Assembly: GCA_027625915.1 (NCBI GenBank)
Contig: JANTQA010000063.1
Coordinates: forward strand, 3,739,501-3,803,500
Source: Anaeramoeba flamelloides
Lineage: Eukaryota > Metamonada > Anaeramoebidae
Reading direction: 5' to 3'
DNA: 64,000 bases
The position numbers were made by a program, and so were the translations under genes. Below, one piece after another: positions 11,032-22,705 of the stretch. The notes below the pieces were generated by a model that saw nothing but the letters and a program-made list of their open reading frames with translations, ran no database searches and was not told the origin of the DNA. Positions within the stretch are counted from its first letter, which is position 1; each line of letters begins with the position of its first letter.

Positions 11032-12854
11032 TAGTTTTAACTAAACTATCTTTAAAAATCATTGGCCCATTAAAAATCAAATTTTAAAGAAAAATATTTT
11101 GAATTATTAAAGTTATCTATTATAATATAAAAATTTCGATTTTAATATTCAATACTATACTCAAGAGATATTTATTTTTTGTCTAAAAATAAAAGAAAAA
11201 GAAATAAAAAAAAACAGTTAAAAAAATTTGGACCATTTATTTTGAAAGAAGCATTAAATAAAAAATAGAAAATTTTTAAAATTAAAAAAACCCATTTATC
11301 GATTCTCCTTCCTTTTGAATAACTAAATCTAATCTCTTTTTCATATTTGAAACCAATTTTTTCATTAATTCATCTTTTACTTCTTTCAAATTTTTCATTT
11401 TCATTTTCCATTTTAATAAAAGCACTGTTGAAAAAATAAAAAAGAGAAAAAATGATTTATTTGTAAACTTTTCATTGTGAGAAGAAAAACTTCAAAAAGA
11501 TACAAAAGCAATTCAAAATTCAAATGTAAGGTGGACCATTTATTCTGAAATTTAGTTTATTAGTTTATCTGTTACTCATTTAAAAATATTTTCTGTTCTC
11601 GGTTGTAAATGCTCAGGATAAGTATTTACTATTTTTTTTTTTTTAGATTTGCCACTAAAGACTTTTTATAAAGGTTCAAGTATCATTTTTTTTTTTTTTT
11701 GAATCAAAATTAAAAAGGTTCTATAAGTGATTTCAATTGTTCGATATCTTTTAGAAATAAGTTGGGGTTAATTTTTAGTATGTATTACTAATTTAGAATG
11801 GTTTATAATCTAGTGATATCCGTTCATCGTCTTTATTAATGTACAAAAAGTAAATCTCTGTATTATAATTTTTTTTTGGCTGTTTTCTGTGGGTTTTGAT
11901 CCAGTTTTAGAAGGGTGATTGGTGATTATAGGGAGTTTTGAAAAGTTTCATGGTATTTTATCTCCTTTTTTTTTTTTATTCTAAAATCTTTATGGAAAGA
12001 TATATTTTGTCAGTCTTATTGACTGGTTTTTTTTTTATACATTTTATTGGTTCTTCAATTACTCCTCTTTCGATGTATTTTTCAGAGAATTTGTGAATTT
12101 TGTAATCAATTTTAATATTTTCTATTTTAAATTAGATTTAAAATTTGTTTTACTTGCTCTTTTTATTGATTTGAGAAAAACTTAATGTTCTTATCCCCAT
12201 TTTCAATTCAAGTTTAATTTTTTTTTTTGTTTTTGTCATCTTGTTGAAATATTTCCACTGGTTATTATTGTTTTTTTTTTTTTTTCTTTGATTGGGGGAA
12301 AAAATAGTCGCATATCAATAAAAACCGTAATATTGTGCAACTCAAAATCTAAATAAATATTAAGTTTAGAAAAATACCAAAAAAGTTTGATTTTTATTGC
12401 TTATTTTTGATTTTGGGTATTTTTTTAATTTTGGGTATTTTTAAATTTTTGGAATATGGTTTTTGTTTTATGAATAATTTTTTGTAATTTGTAATTTTTT
12501 TTTTTAGTTTTTAAAAGTAAAAGATAAAACAAATAAAAAGGAAAAATTATCTAAATTTATTATTATTTCAAATTATTTCAAGATTCATTTCAAAAGATAA
12601 TATTTTTGAAAATCCAAAAAAAAAATCAATTGATAAAATCAAAAATTTCTTTTAAATTTTTCTTTTTCTTTATGGTTATTAAATATTGTAATTGTTGTAA
12701 AATTATTAAAATAATTGTTATTTTTTTTTTTTTTTTTTTGTATACTCTTGTAGAAAACAATAAATCCATGTTAACATTTATTCTCGCAATGAAAACATAT
12801 ATAAAAAAAAAAAAGAAGAAAAGAAAAAACAGACAAGTTTTTATCTTGCAATAA

Positions 12855-12855
<1 letters not shown>

Positions 12856-12885
<30 letters not shown>
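12856..12885. repeat. (AT)n microsatellite
   Basis: About 30 bases of alternating A and T, just beyond the 3' end of the pseudokinase gene. Similar tracts occur at 36361-36386, 39018-39039, 41321-41344, 41830-41866 and 51916-51960. Confidence 0.9.
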
Positions 12886-12887
<2 letters not shown>

Positions 12888-12960
12888 AAAAAAAGAAATA
12901 AAAATAAAAAGAAATTCATAACATTACAACTACATAATTATTATATTAAAATAGTTACTT

Positions 12961-15900
12961 TTAAAGAAAAGTGACTTGTTGATTAATAATTTTCCAAAAG
13001 GCATAAAAATTCCAAATATTACAGTCAATTCTTTTAAAATGTACTCGCCTGACTCCCCGGTGATTTGGCAAGGGGTAAGCGCCTATTTCGAATTTTAATT
13101 TTTCGCCTCTAAAATTAGCTAGGCAATTCAATTTGTTGTTGCCCATTCTAGTATAAGAAACACCCATTTCATCTAAAACTTTAATATATTCGTTGAGCAG
13201 CTTTTTTTCTGGCATTGACGAAATGGAAGAATTTAAAATTTCCAGGATTTCATCCATTTGGCTATTATACTGTTCGATGGGTTTTTTTTGTCCCTGTTTA
13301 GACAACTTGTCATCCATATAAAATCGATAATCCATGGATTTGCTAAAGCTATCTAACAAGTGGTTATTTTTGTTGTTGGATAATTTTCTTGATAATTGAT
13401 TGTGTTTGAAATCGTTTTCGGGTTGTGATTCTAAGATACTAAAGTTTGTAGATGATCTTTGGATTGATAGATTCTTTGATAAAAAAATTGGTTTGGATTT
13501 TTGTGTGTTTTTGGTTTTTTTTCGGATTCTGTTTAATTGCCTGGGGCTATATTTTTTTTTTAAATAATTCGGATCATTTTTTAAAACATTATTTATATAC
13601 TTTCCATATGTTTTTTTCACTAATTGTATTTTTTTTGCTTCTCTTGGATTTATTACTTTGCTTTTCGTTTGCTTTGGTACATTTTTTTTCTCTTTCTTGT
13701 TGATAATTTGGATAGATTTCGATTTAGGCTTGTGTATACGTGCTTGCATCCGTTTTTTTGTGTTTTTTTGTATCTCTTTCTTTTGTTGTCTTGGTTTTAA
13801 ATTGGCTTTGTGTGTATGATTTGTTTGCGAGGGGTTTTTATTTTGTGAATTGATTTGTAAAAGCATGTTCCTTAGTTCGTTTTTCATGAAATCTACTTCT
13901 GGGTTAGTGTAGTCATCTTGTGTTGAATTGCTTCGCATTAGATTCTTCGATTTTATTGTTTTTTCATTTTTTAAAGGGTTTGATTTGAAGGCTTTATTTT
14001 TCTTTTGCTTTGGGCTATTGAGATCATTCTGAAAAATTTGGTTATCAATATCAACCAAAGAAAAAGGCAATTCAAGATCATCTTTTTCAAAATCTGGCAA
14101 GGACGCAATACTGGATCCTATCAGAAAGGAACCCCCTTTTACAACCTTATCGTATCCAATTTCTCCAGAGTTTCTATTTTCAAATCCGTTTTGCCGGGTT
14201 TGGATCGCACTGTCATCAAATGCCGAGACCCTTAATAATTTGGAAATTTTATTTTGATCTTTTTCAATGCAATTGTTCTTTTTTTTTGTTCTTAAATCAT
14301 TAAGAATTTGACTAACCTCCAATTTGAAAGATTTGTCCACCTCCTCATTCTGTAAGTTTTGCCTTTTCTTTTGCAATTGGAACAAATAATAGGTTGTGGT
14401 CATTTGGTTTCGATTTCCTTGAATTAAGTTGAATATTAGTTCATTTAAATCAAAGTTATGAGATTTCATTTCTTTTAAAATGGTGTAATCAAATTCTTCG
14501 TGTTCTTTTTTTTCTTCGAATTCTTGTTCTTGTTCTTGTTCTTCTTCTTGTTCTTGTTTGGTTTTTTTTTTATTTTCATTTGTTTTGTTATTTTCATTTT
14601 TTTCCAAGTCATCTCTTTCAAACCATAAATAGTCCTCAATTTCAGAGAGAGAAATCCGATCTAATTCATCCAATTTTAACATTTTTGAAAGAAGCTTCAC
14701 AATTGTTTTTGGGACAGACGAATTTAATTTTAAAACCTTTTTTCGGATATTTTTATAGTAATTTTTTTTTTTATAGTTCAACTTTGAAAATGTATTAGTG
14801 CCCATAATAAGCTGGTGTAATAAAATCCCAAGCGTCCACACGTCACATTTTGCACTTAAGTTTGGATCTTTTTTTGAAAGTTCTGGCGCCCTGAAAAATG
14901 AAAAAGCGGTATTTTCATTTGGAGATATTTTTTTGAAATTTTTCCAATGGATTTTTAATTTTGAATTTGAATTTATTTTGACCATTTTTGATGTGAAGTT
15001 CCCAAAGTAGAACTTTTTTGAATGGAAATAAGTGAAAACTGTTTTTTTGGTAAGTTATTAAAGGCAAATTTGAAATTTTTATGGAAATAAATTCGGAAAT
15101 TAATTTTTAGTGTATTTAGAAAAGAATCGGATCTTCCTTTTTTTTTGAAAACCAGAAAATTTGAAATTTAATTCTTGTTAGATCTGAAAAATATAAGTTT
15201 TTCTTTTTGTTTTTTTTGAAAACCAAAAAAGTCACAATCAAAAAGTTTTTTAAAAAAATGAACAACTGTCTGAAAAAAGTGTTTCTCGAAAAAGATTAAA
15301 CAATACAAATTGAACACTTAGAGTGCCGAGATCTTAAAAACTTTTTAGTTTTCTCTCTGAGAAAATTGTAGAGGAAAATTCTAATAAATTTAAATTTTTC
15401 AATTACTCCAAACCCAATTTCAGAAAAAACAACAAAAAAAAATTTTTTCCAGGATTTTATATTTTTTTTAAAACTGGTAAGTGAAGGCGAACAGACCAAA
15501 GGTTGTTTTTTAAAATCCTTTTCTAAAACAAAAGTTTGGAATTAATTTGCATTGCAAATTTTTGGGTTTTTTACTGGTACTTTTTTTTTCACAAATTAAA
15601 AAAAAAAACAAAAAAAAAAAGAGATAGAGGAGATATTTACCTGAAAGTAATTGTTGAAAGATTTTTTGGATCTCAATAAGGCTAGAAATAGGGCCTTTGT
15701 TTGCTTGGTATTTCCACAGACTGGTTGAGTCTGGGAACTGTTCGGAGACTACACAATACCTTTTGTTATCTTCAACTATTTCGAGCAATCGAATAATTTG
15801 TGGGTGACGAAAAGATTGTGCAATTCTTAATTGGTTTAAAAGTGATCCTAAGTCATTTGTTAAATAGGATTTTAATTTATGAAATATCCTGATTTCTGTC

Positions 15901-16143
15901 TATTTTACATTTCAAAGAAAGAAAATAAAAAATTAAAACAAAAATTGCAAATAAGACAAATGAAACAAGAAGAAACAAAAAAAAAAAAAAAAAAAAAAAA
16001 AAACTTTTCAAGAATCAAGTAAGGGGAAAAAGTACATTTTCCTTTGTGAGTTTGTGTTCTGCTATGACAGTTTTTCCTTGGTGAGAATTTTTAATTGGGC
16101 TTTTAATCACATAATTTGAAAATTTTGGAAGCCTTAAAGACAT
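12961..16143 (-). CDS. CAMK-like pseudokinase with C-terminal KA1-like domain, three exons
   Basis: Exons are 16143-16036, 15899-15641 and 15038-12961 (introns GTACTT...ATAG, 136 nt, and GTAAAT...CAG, 602 nt). All phases match, giving about 814 residues. Residues 8-190 follow a CAMK/SNF1-like kinase fold: N-lobe strands (FSNYVIKSP...AEHKLT), RHPQIIRLLEIVED (αC-β4), IFQQLLSVFTYFHSK (αE), APE at 173-175, and CDVWTLGILLHQL (αF). The catalytic positions are replaced: VAIK lysine is Arg40, HRD is Phe-Gly-Asn (134-136), and DFG is Trp-Lys-Asn (154-156), with normal spacing between them. Residues 200-715 are basic, Lys/Asn/Gln-rich and partly Glu-rich. Residues about 717-814 resemble a KA1 domain (KFEIGAYPLP, then GVRRVHFKRI and an aromatic helix), which in MARK/AMPK-type kinases binds acidic lipids. 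It is probably a scaffold rather than an enzyme. Confidence 0.82.
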
Positions 16144-16825
16144 TGATAAAGATGGAAAAAACACTTGATTGTCAAAAATACAAAGAATAAAAAATAAAAT
16201 TTGGATAAAAATAAATAAAGACTTTTTTGTCACCTAATAAAAAGACACTTGACACACTTCTTGAAAGTTGCTGTACTGAAATTTTTGTAAAGTAGGTGAT
16301 TTGTTTGAAAGGGTAATTATTTTGACAATTGGGTCAAATACAGCAAAAAGCTCTTCAATTAATTGACTGTGACCACTTTTCAAAAATCCAATTACACTAT
16401 TGGGGTTTTAGAAGTTGGAAATTATTTTTGGTTATTTTATTTTATACAAGACTTTTTAGTAGTCTTTTTTGTAATTATTCTCAATGTAATTTGGAACTAG
16501 ATTTTAATTACCTTTTGTAATTCAACTGGAAATAGCATACATTTGTTTTTTTAAGCAAGAAAATGAGAAATCCTTTTGCAAAAAAAAGTATATATGTTTA
16601 AAAGTTAAATTAATAATGTTATGGTTTAACTGAAATAGAAAATACAACTTGAAAGATATTTTTTAACATACTATCACCAATTAATACTTGACAAAACTTT
16701 TGAAGACTTGTAAATTTCTTTTGAAATTTAAAAGATGTCCACAACTAATATTTGTGATTTTGATTGAATTTTTGTCCACAAAGTGTTTGACCTTACAATT
16801 CTTTGATCCTATTTAACCATTCAAT

Positions 16826-17107
16826 ATGCGGTCTTTCATTTTTTATAATTTGCAAAAATTTCAAGATTTTATCATAATTAGTGGCAACTACAATAAGGAG
16901 TTCTTTTTCAATTTAGAGTATAATCCAGGATCAAACTTAAAATCTTTGCAACGAACTCAGACAGGCTTGAATAAGGAAATTTTAAAGAAAAATGTCAAGA
17001 AAAGAGAAGAAAAAATTTGGAATATTTATTCAACAACTAGATTCACACGAGGGTTGTTAACCAACTTTAAAGACTTTTTACCAACTTTTCAAAATGCTAC
17101 AAGTTAA
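16826..17107 (+). CDS. Hypothetical small protein, 93 residues
   Basis: Open frame from ATG 16826 to TAA 17107. The composition is less biased than the spacer (RTQTGLNKEILKKNVKKREE, then KIWNIYSTTRFTRGLL), with a basic helical middle. The region is visibly richer in G and C than its flanks. I recognise no family, and no neighbouring exon could be linked. It may be a small gene, an isolated exon, or a remnant. Confidence 0.25.
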   Translation: MRSFIFYNLQKFQDFIIISGNYNKEFFFNLEYNPGSNLKSLQRTQTGLNKEILKKNVKKREEKIWNIYSTTRFTRGLLTNFKDFLPTFQNATS

Positions 17108-17339
17108 ATGGAATTGTCAATTTTCAAAAAACGTTTAAAAATTTGATTTCAACTCAAAACAAAGATTTATCGATTTTTTTTTTCATTAATGGTAAAAACA
17201 AAATATTATTTAATATTCAGCAAAAATTTTTCTGACTTTCTTTTGTCATTTCTTCTTAGTAAACTCGCCTACTTGAAAGAAAGACAAAAAAAATTAACAC
17301 ACACTCCGATTACTGATCGTTTTAAAATGTAAAAACATT

Positions 17340-18060
17340 TTTAGTAGAGTGGATCAATTACTAAGGATTTAGTGTTAAAAAAAGACTTGTAGGAACCAGT
17401 CGTTTACCATGGATTTAAACCATACCCAAGGGATGTACTTTAAAACTTAAAATGGATATTGTCAAATTGCACTTCTTTTGATTGACAAAATTCAAATTTA
17501 TAAAAAAAAATTTTATTGGAATTAATTAAAAGTATCAAAAATTCAATTATAAAAAAAAATTTTAAAAAAATTCTCATTACCAAAACTCAATTTTGAAGAA
17601 TATTCTGCTTTCTTTTTTTAAATTTGAGTCGGGTTAAATTTCTTCAATTTAAAAACCAATTTTTTTCTCAAAGTACACAATCAATTTAATTTGATTTAAT
17701 CTAATATGTGGTTATTTTGTAACACTCAATATCCTACAAAAAGTAGGTATTTTGGACATATTCTTGAGAAAAAAATATCTCATTTGAAAAATGAAAAAAA
17801 TGAAAAAAAAAATCACTGAGATCTCAAAAAGTTATTAAAGATCATTCACTTCGGAACTTAAATAGTTGTTTTTAAAATTTTATTATCACCACTATTCAAA
17901 TTGGAAATTGAGTGTCAGTCTTTATCACTTTTTACTAAAAATGTTCTTTTTTAGTTGTTGATTTTTGGAGATTGATCGCACTACATATGTTGGTAAGTTT
18001 TTGATTGGAATAAGTTTCTCATAAATAAATTACCATTTTTTTTTTCCATTTCAAAAAATT
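17340..18060 (+). repeat. Dispersed repeat H, copy H1
   Basis: About 700 bp that recurs in inverted orientation at 25330-26180. Shared blocks include TTGTTGATTTTTGGAGATTG, GGAAATTGAGTGTCA, GTGGTTATTTTG and CATACCCAAGGG. The copies are diverged with several indels. No coding frame survives in both. Confidence 0.6.
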
Positions 18061-18289
18061 ATTTTTAACTGAAAAGACTTGACCCTAAATTGTGAAAGAG
18101 AGAATTTCCAAGTAACTAAATTCGTGGTTTATTATTCACTAAGTGTTAAAAATATCACAGTTGTTATAAGTATTTGAAACTCAATTTTGGTTTTCTCACA
18201 TAATGATTAAAGTATAAATAAAGATTTCTTAAGGGATATATATTGGTGTGTGTGTGCGGCGTTAGTGATGGTGATGTTGTTTCGTAGCT

Positions 18290-18540
18290 TATTTTATCAC
18301 TATTTGTTGAAAAATAAATGGAACAAAAATTTCATTCAGCTTTCCATAAAAAAAGAGTTATATATCTTGTAAATTTTCAAATTTTTAATTCTTAAAAAGC
18401 AAGTTTCAATTATTAACACCCCCTTTTAGAATTGGGAACTTTGCTGAATGATTTTAATTCTTTGGATGATAGATTTTTTTTGGAAAGGTAGAGGAAAATT
18501 TTGATCTTTTTATTTTAGAATTAACAGTATCTTTGAATAA
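18290..18540 (-). mobile_element. Family G element, copy G1
   Basis: The left edge is ACTATTTGTTGAAAAATAAA. The right edge reads inwards as CTGTTAATTCTAAAATAAAA then AGATC. Inverted internal motifs TTCATTCAGCTTTCC and GGAAAGGTAGAGGAAAA lie just inside. Two other copies sit at 31828-32052 and 32276-32506 in the opposite orientation. No coding capacity. Confidence 0.5.
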
Positions 18541-18806
18541 TTTTGAAAAGTTAATTGATAATATTTTTGAATATAAAGTTCATATTTATTATGTAAAGAT
18601 CTTTTATAAATTAAAATTCAAATTTTATAATGAGATTATTTGCCAATTTTTTTATGGGTTTAATTAATTTTTATAACTTAAATCGAACTTTTAAATATTA
18701 TTCATATCAACCTTTTAATCCCTACCTAAAGAAATGTCTTCCATTTTTCTCTTAATTCAATATTTATTGAAATTTTATCTGAAAAAAAAATTAAAATTTC
18801 TCAGAA

Positions 18807-19002
18807 CAGTCAGTTCCACTTTTAAGACACAAACTTTCAAACAAATTTAGCAAACAAAAAAATCTCAAATTAAGGCATATTTTTTGGTATTTTTTTTACC
18901 ACAAATTATTTTTCTAGAATTTGTATTTTGTGACTAAATTTAGGTTTTTTTTTGTGAATTAAATTTAATTCGAAGTTTTTGTCTGGAAAGTGGAACTATA
19001 TG
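18807..19002. mobile_element. Family A palindromic MITE, copy A4
   Basis: CAGTCAGTTCCACTTTTAAG at the left. The right end is diverged (...GTGGAACTATATG, then TA). The left flank is AA rather than TA, and one direct repeat reads AGCAAACAAA. Confidence 0.8.
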
Positions 19003-20610
19003 TATTACCTATTTTTTATTTATTATTTTTTATCATAAAATTAGCCATAATCTTTGATATTTTATATTATTGAAACAATGCATTGTGTTTGAATTGCTAT
19101 TATAAATATAAAATGTCTTATTAAAAAAAAATAATTGATTTCTTAAAAAATCCTTAAAAAAAAATTGTAAAAAATTTATTAAATTATTGTTTTTGTCCAA
19201 TATCATATAAAAAATAAAAATATTACCACTTTCGATTTAAAAAGGTTTGACTTTCTATTATAATTCAAATCTGGATTAAAGATAAATATCAAAATAAATA
19301 TATTAGAATATTAATGTTATTTTACATTTATAATATAAAAATTGATAAAATTAAGGCAAATCCTGAATATTAAAGATTATATATAAACTTCGTTTCGCCC
19401 AAAGTCTTCAGACAAAAAGAAAAGATTCATTTTTTTCAAGTATAAACCAATATAAAGTTGTTTAAAAACACAAGAAATAAAAAAACCCAGATTAGAGTTG
19501 AAAATCATAAAGGAAATACCAGAACAAAATATAAAATTTTTCAAAAAAATAAAATTTTAAAAAAAATTGTTCCCCTTTCATTAATATGCCTCAGGCAATA
19601 TTTCACAATTTCTTTAGGAAATTAAAAGTTTTTTCAATAAGAACATTTTAATTGTAAATATATTGATTTTAAAGAAATTACTAAGTTTCAATTTTCTATA
19701 GGTTAATTTTGGGTTTTAATTCTTTTTTTTTTTTAAATTGACATTTATTTTTTCTAAAAACAGAAAAGAAAAGAAATAATTAAAAGAAAAGTAAATTAGC
19801 AAAAAATAAATAATAAAAAAAAATAAAATACTTTAGAAATAATAATAACATCTTAAAAGTGAAAATGGGTATTGGGTCGAACACTGAATTAATACCCTAG
19901 AATATGTTCTATTTCTGAAATAAAACTGAATACGTTTGACTCCGATAGAGTTTATATATATATAATATGTACTTAAATATTTCTTTATGATTAAGTAATA
20001 TACATACCCAAGCGGTATAATTTCCTATTTCAAGAATATTTGGGTAAATCAAAAAAGTATTAGTTGATGTGTCATTGACTTTAAAAACTTTGATTAGTAA
20101 CCTAACTGGAAATATATTTGTTATTTTTTTATACTCATAAGTTTTCTAATATTTTTTATTTATTGTTTGTTCTCAAAGAAAAAATCAAATTTTTATTTCT
20201 CTTAGAATAAAATCAAAAAAATTGAGAAGGTTTATTTATCAATTTTTAAGAAAATAAATATTGATTAATTCGATTGACTTCATATTGATATCAACTATCT
20301 TTTAATGTTTTTTATTCTTTATCTTTATTATTTGTTTTTAAAAGGTTAATGAGCAAAAAAAAAAATGATATTTAAAAATTTTTTTATTTCCACTTTGACA
20401 AAAAAAAAAGTTTGGAAATAAAAATAAACTCAGATAAAATCTTACTATATTTTGTAGATTGGATAAATCTATAACACTATTATATTATATTATTCATTTT
20501 TAACATAAAAAAAACAAACAAAAAACGAATTTTTTGTATTCTAAAGTTAAAAAATAGTGAATAAAAAAGCAAAAATCTTTAATAAAAAAAAAAAAAAAAA
20601 AACCTATATA

Positions 20611-20806
20611 CAGTCAGTTTCACTTTTAAGGCACAAACTTTCTACGAAATTTAAGGCACAAAAAAAATCTCAAATTAAGGCACAAAATTCAAATTCTAGT
20701 AAAATAATTTGTGAAAATTAAAATTCCAAATTTTGTGCCTTAATTTGAGATTTTTTTGTGCCTTAAATTTCGTTGAAAGTTTGTGCCTTAAAAGTGAAAC
20801 TGACTG
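20611..20806. mobile_element. Family A palindromic MITE, copy A5 (close to consensus)
   Basis: CAGTCAGTTTCACTTTTAAG to ...GTGAAACTGACTG, with TA at 20609-20610 and 20807-20808. Each arm carries AAGGCACAAA three times at roughly 24-25-base spacing. The arms pair almost perfectly around a short A/T core, so it is probably a young copy. Confidence 0.95.
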
Positions 20807-21119
20807 TATCACTGCAAGTTGGAAATAAATTCTGAAAATTAAAGTTAATCAATTCCATATTTGTCATTTCAGTTGTGTATCCTTTATAAATTATTTTTCC
20901 AAAGTTATGATAATTTTATGTAACATAGTAAAAATAATCATAAAACTCAATAAGATTCTAATACCCTCTTTTCAAAAGTCTGGAATTTTGAAAAAAAAAA
21001 ACCTATTTTTGGGGTATTCTTTTATTTTTTATGAAATTATTCCAATGAATGAACTTTTATATTGAACATTAAAAATCAAAAAAATACCAAATCTTAAAAC
21101 AAAATGTAGGAAAAAAAAT

Positions 21120-21960
21120 CGGGAATATAAAATCTTTTTCAAACAAAAATGTACATCTGTCAAATCATCACTACTATTGAATTTGATTGTTAATAAGATA
21201 ATTATTTATTGGTGATTTTTATTTTAATTGCAGTCAGTTCCACTTTTAAGGCACAAACTTGCAACGAAATTTAAGGCACAAAAAAAATCTCAAATTAAGG
21301 CACAAAATTTAGATTTTTTTTTTTTTACAATTTATTATACTAGAATTTGAATTTTATGCCTTAATTTGAGATTTTTTTAGTGCCTTAAATTTTGTTGAAG
21401 TTTGTGCCTTAAAAGTGAAACTGACTGTATTATAAAGTTGGAAAAATAAAAAACAAGAAAAGAAGAAACCAATTTAGAAATAATTTGTCAGTATAAAAAA
21501 GGAAACAGTTTAAATTTGATTTCAAGTTAGCTAGATATTTCGATTAAGAAAGAAAAGTAAATGAATTGGTGTCTGTAAATAAGAAAATGGAAAATAAAGA
21601 AAAAAAAAACAATTCCAACAAAATACCCAAATGAATTATGGCTTTATATTGTAAAATGGTCTTTAAAGAACAAAAGATTAACATAGAAAGAGTTACCAAT
21701 AAAGGTGGGGAACTTTCCCCCAACTCGCCCTGTTCAACTGTTTTAATCGTTTTTGAATATTTATACTTCTTTACAATTTAAAAAAAAAGATTTCTCATTT
21801 CAAATAAAATTCCACATCAATTTTTAAAATATTGAATTTCAATTATTATTATTTGGTTTCAATAAGTTTTAGATATTTGGTTGATTGTTTTTTTTTATAT
21901 TTTAAAGCGTTTTATTATATTTTCGTATGATACTCCAATTAATTTGATTCAATTATGAAT
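21120..21960 (+). repeat. Paralogous segment P, copy P1 (interrupted by element A6)
   Basis: Matches 55960-56660 in the same orientation. Shared blocks include TCAAATCATCA, AAGATAATTA, AAGAAGAAACCAATTT, GAAACAGTTTAA, CCAACAAAATACC and ATTAATTTGATTCAATTATG. The MITE at 21231-21427 lies within P1 and is absent from P2. No ORF is conserved between the copies. Confidence 0.7.
21231..21427. mobile_element. Family A palindromic MITE, copy A6
   Basis: CAGTCAGTTCCACTTTTAAG to ...GTGAAACTGACTG followed by TA; the left flank is TG. It sits inside segment P1, and the matching position in P2 lacks it. Confidence 0.92.
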
Positions 21961-22576
21961 AAAAATTGAAATTTTTGGTTCCCTTTTAAATGAAAAAGAG
22001 TTTATATTCAAACTCAAATATGATAAACAATAATATAAGAAAAAATATTCCAAAAACTAAAAAATATCAGTTTTTTAATTTGATTTAGCGATATCTTTTG
22101 AAAGAAAGATTTGATTGTATTTTTAAATTAAAAAATATGATTCTTTTTAGACTATTAAAAAAATAGATTCAAATAATCTCTCCACTAAGTCAATTAAAAA
22201 TTTCAAATATGTTACAAATAAAAATGAAAAATATATTACTAAAAATTTTCATTTTTTTTTCAATTCCCATTAATGTCTAATAAAGTGGTAAACCTTTTTC
22301 AAAATTGTTATGTATATAATGTTTATTATATAAGTGTATTTCAAAAATCCAAAATTTAGGGATTGTTTTTTTGAAAAAATTTTTCGAGTTATTGTGTGTT
22401 GTGTTGTTGAATTAAATTACAAAATTGGTTAACAATCATGTTATTAATTAATGTCAAAGCAAAGATTCAAATTTAAGAAAATTAAAAAAATAAATTAACG
22501 AATTCATTAAATGAAAGGAAAAGAATAAGAAAAGGAACAAATGAATAAAAGAGAAACCCTTTAATAAAAGATTTCA

Positions 22577-22579
22577 GAG

Positions 22580-22603
<24 letters not shown>
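22577..22603. repeat. (AAT)n microsatellite followed by poly(A)
   Basis: About nine AAT units, then a run of A, some 100 bases beyond the stop of the RCC1-BTB gene. A second AAT tract is at 51447-51472. Confidence 0.85.
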
Positions 22604-22614
<11 letters not shown>

Positions 22615-22705
22615 AAAAAAAATGGAAGGAATGATAGAAAAGATCTCAAAGAAATACATAAAGTATGTATGTATGTGTGAAAGTATATCCATTTATAAGA
22701 GAATT

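Larger units (their letters stand above)
8935..12960. other. A/T-rich spacer with two family A elements
   Basis: Four kilobases without a supportable gene between two convergent genes. It holds family A copies at 10426-10622 and 10838-11031, long T-runs and an (AT)n tract at 12856-12885. Open stretches at 9174-9368 and 12606-12919 are made of F, K, I and Y from homopolymers and are not called. Confidence 0.6.
16144..22705. other. Repeat-rich spacer upstream of the pseudokinase and downstream of the RCC1-BTB gene
   Basis: Holds a possible small gene (16826-17107), repeat H1 (17340-18060), repeat G1 (18290-18540), family A copies at 18807-19002, 20611-20806 and 21231-21427, and paralogous segment P1 (21120-21960). 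A G-rich patch near 18243-18285 (GTGTGTGTGCGGCG) is unexplained. An AAT microsatellite lies at 22577-22603. Any promoter for the pseudokinase would lie just above 16143; none could be told from the background. Confidence 0.55.

Noticed and set aside
12606-12919. Open frames on both strands
   Set aside because: They consist of homopolymer and AT-repeat translation (Phe, Lys, Tyr, Ile) with no protein-like pattern.
16140-16233. ATG at 16233 as start of the pseudokinase
   Set aside because: It would add a hydrophobic Phe/Ile-rich leader that looks like A/T spacer. ATG 16143 starts directly before the kinase N-lobe.
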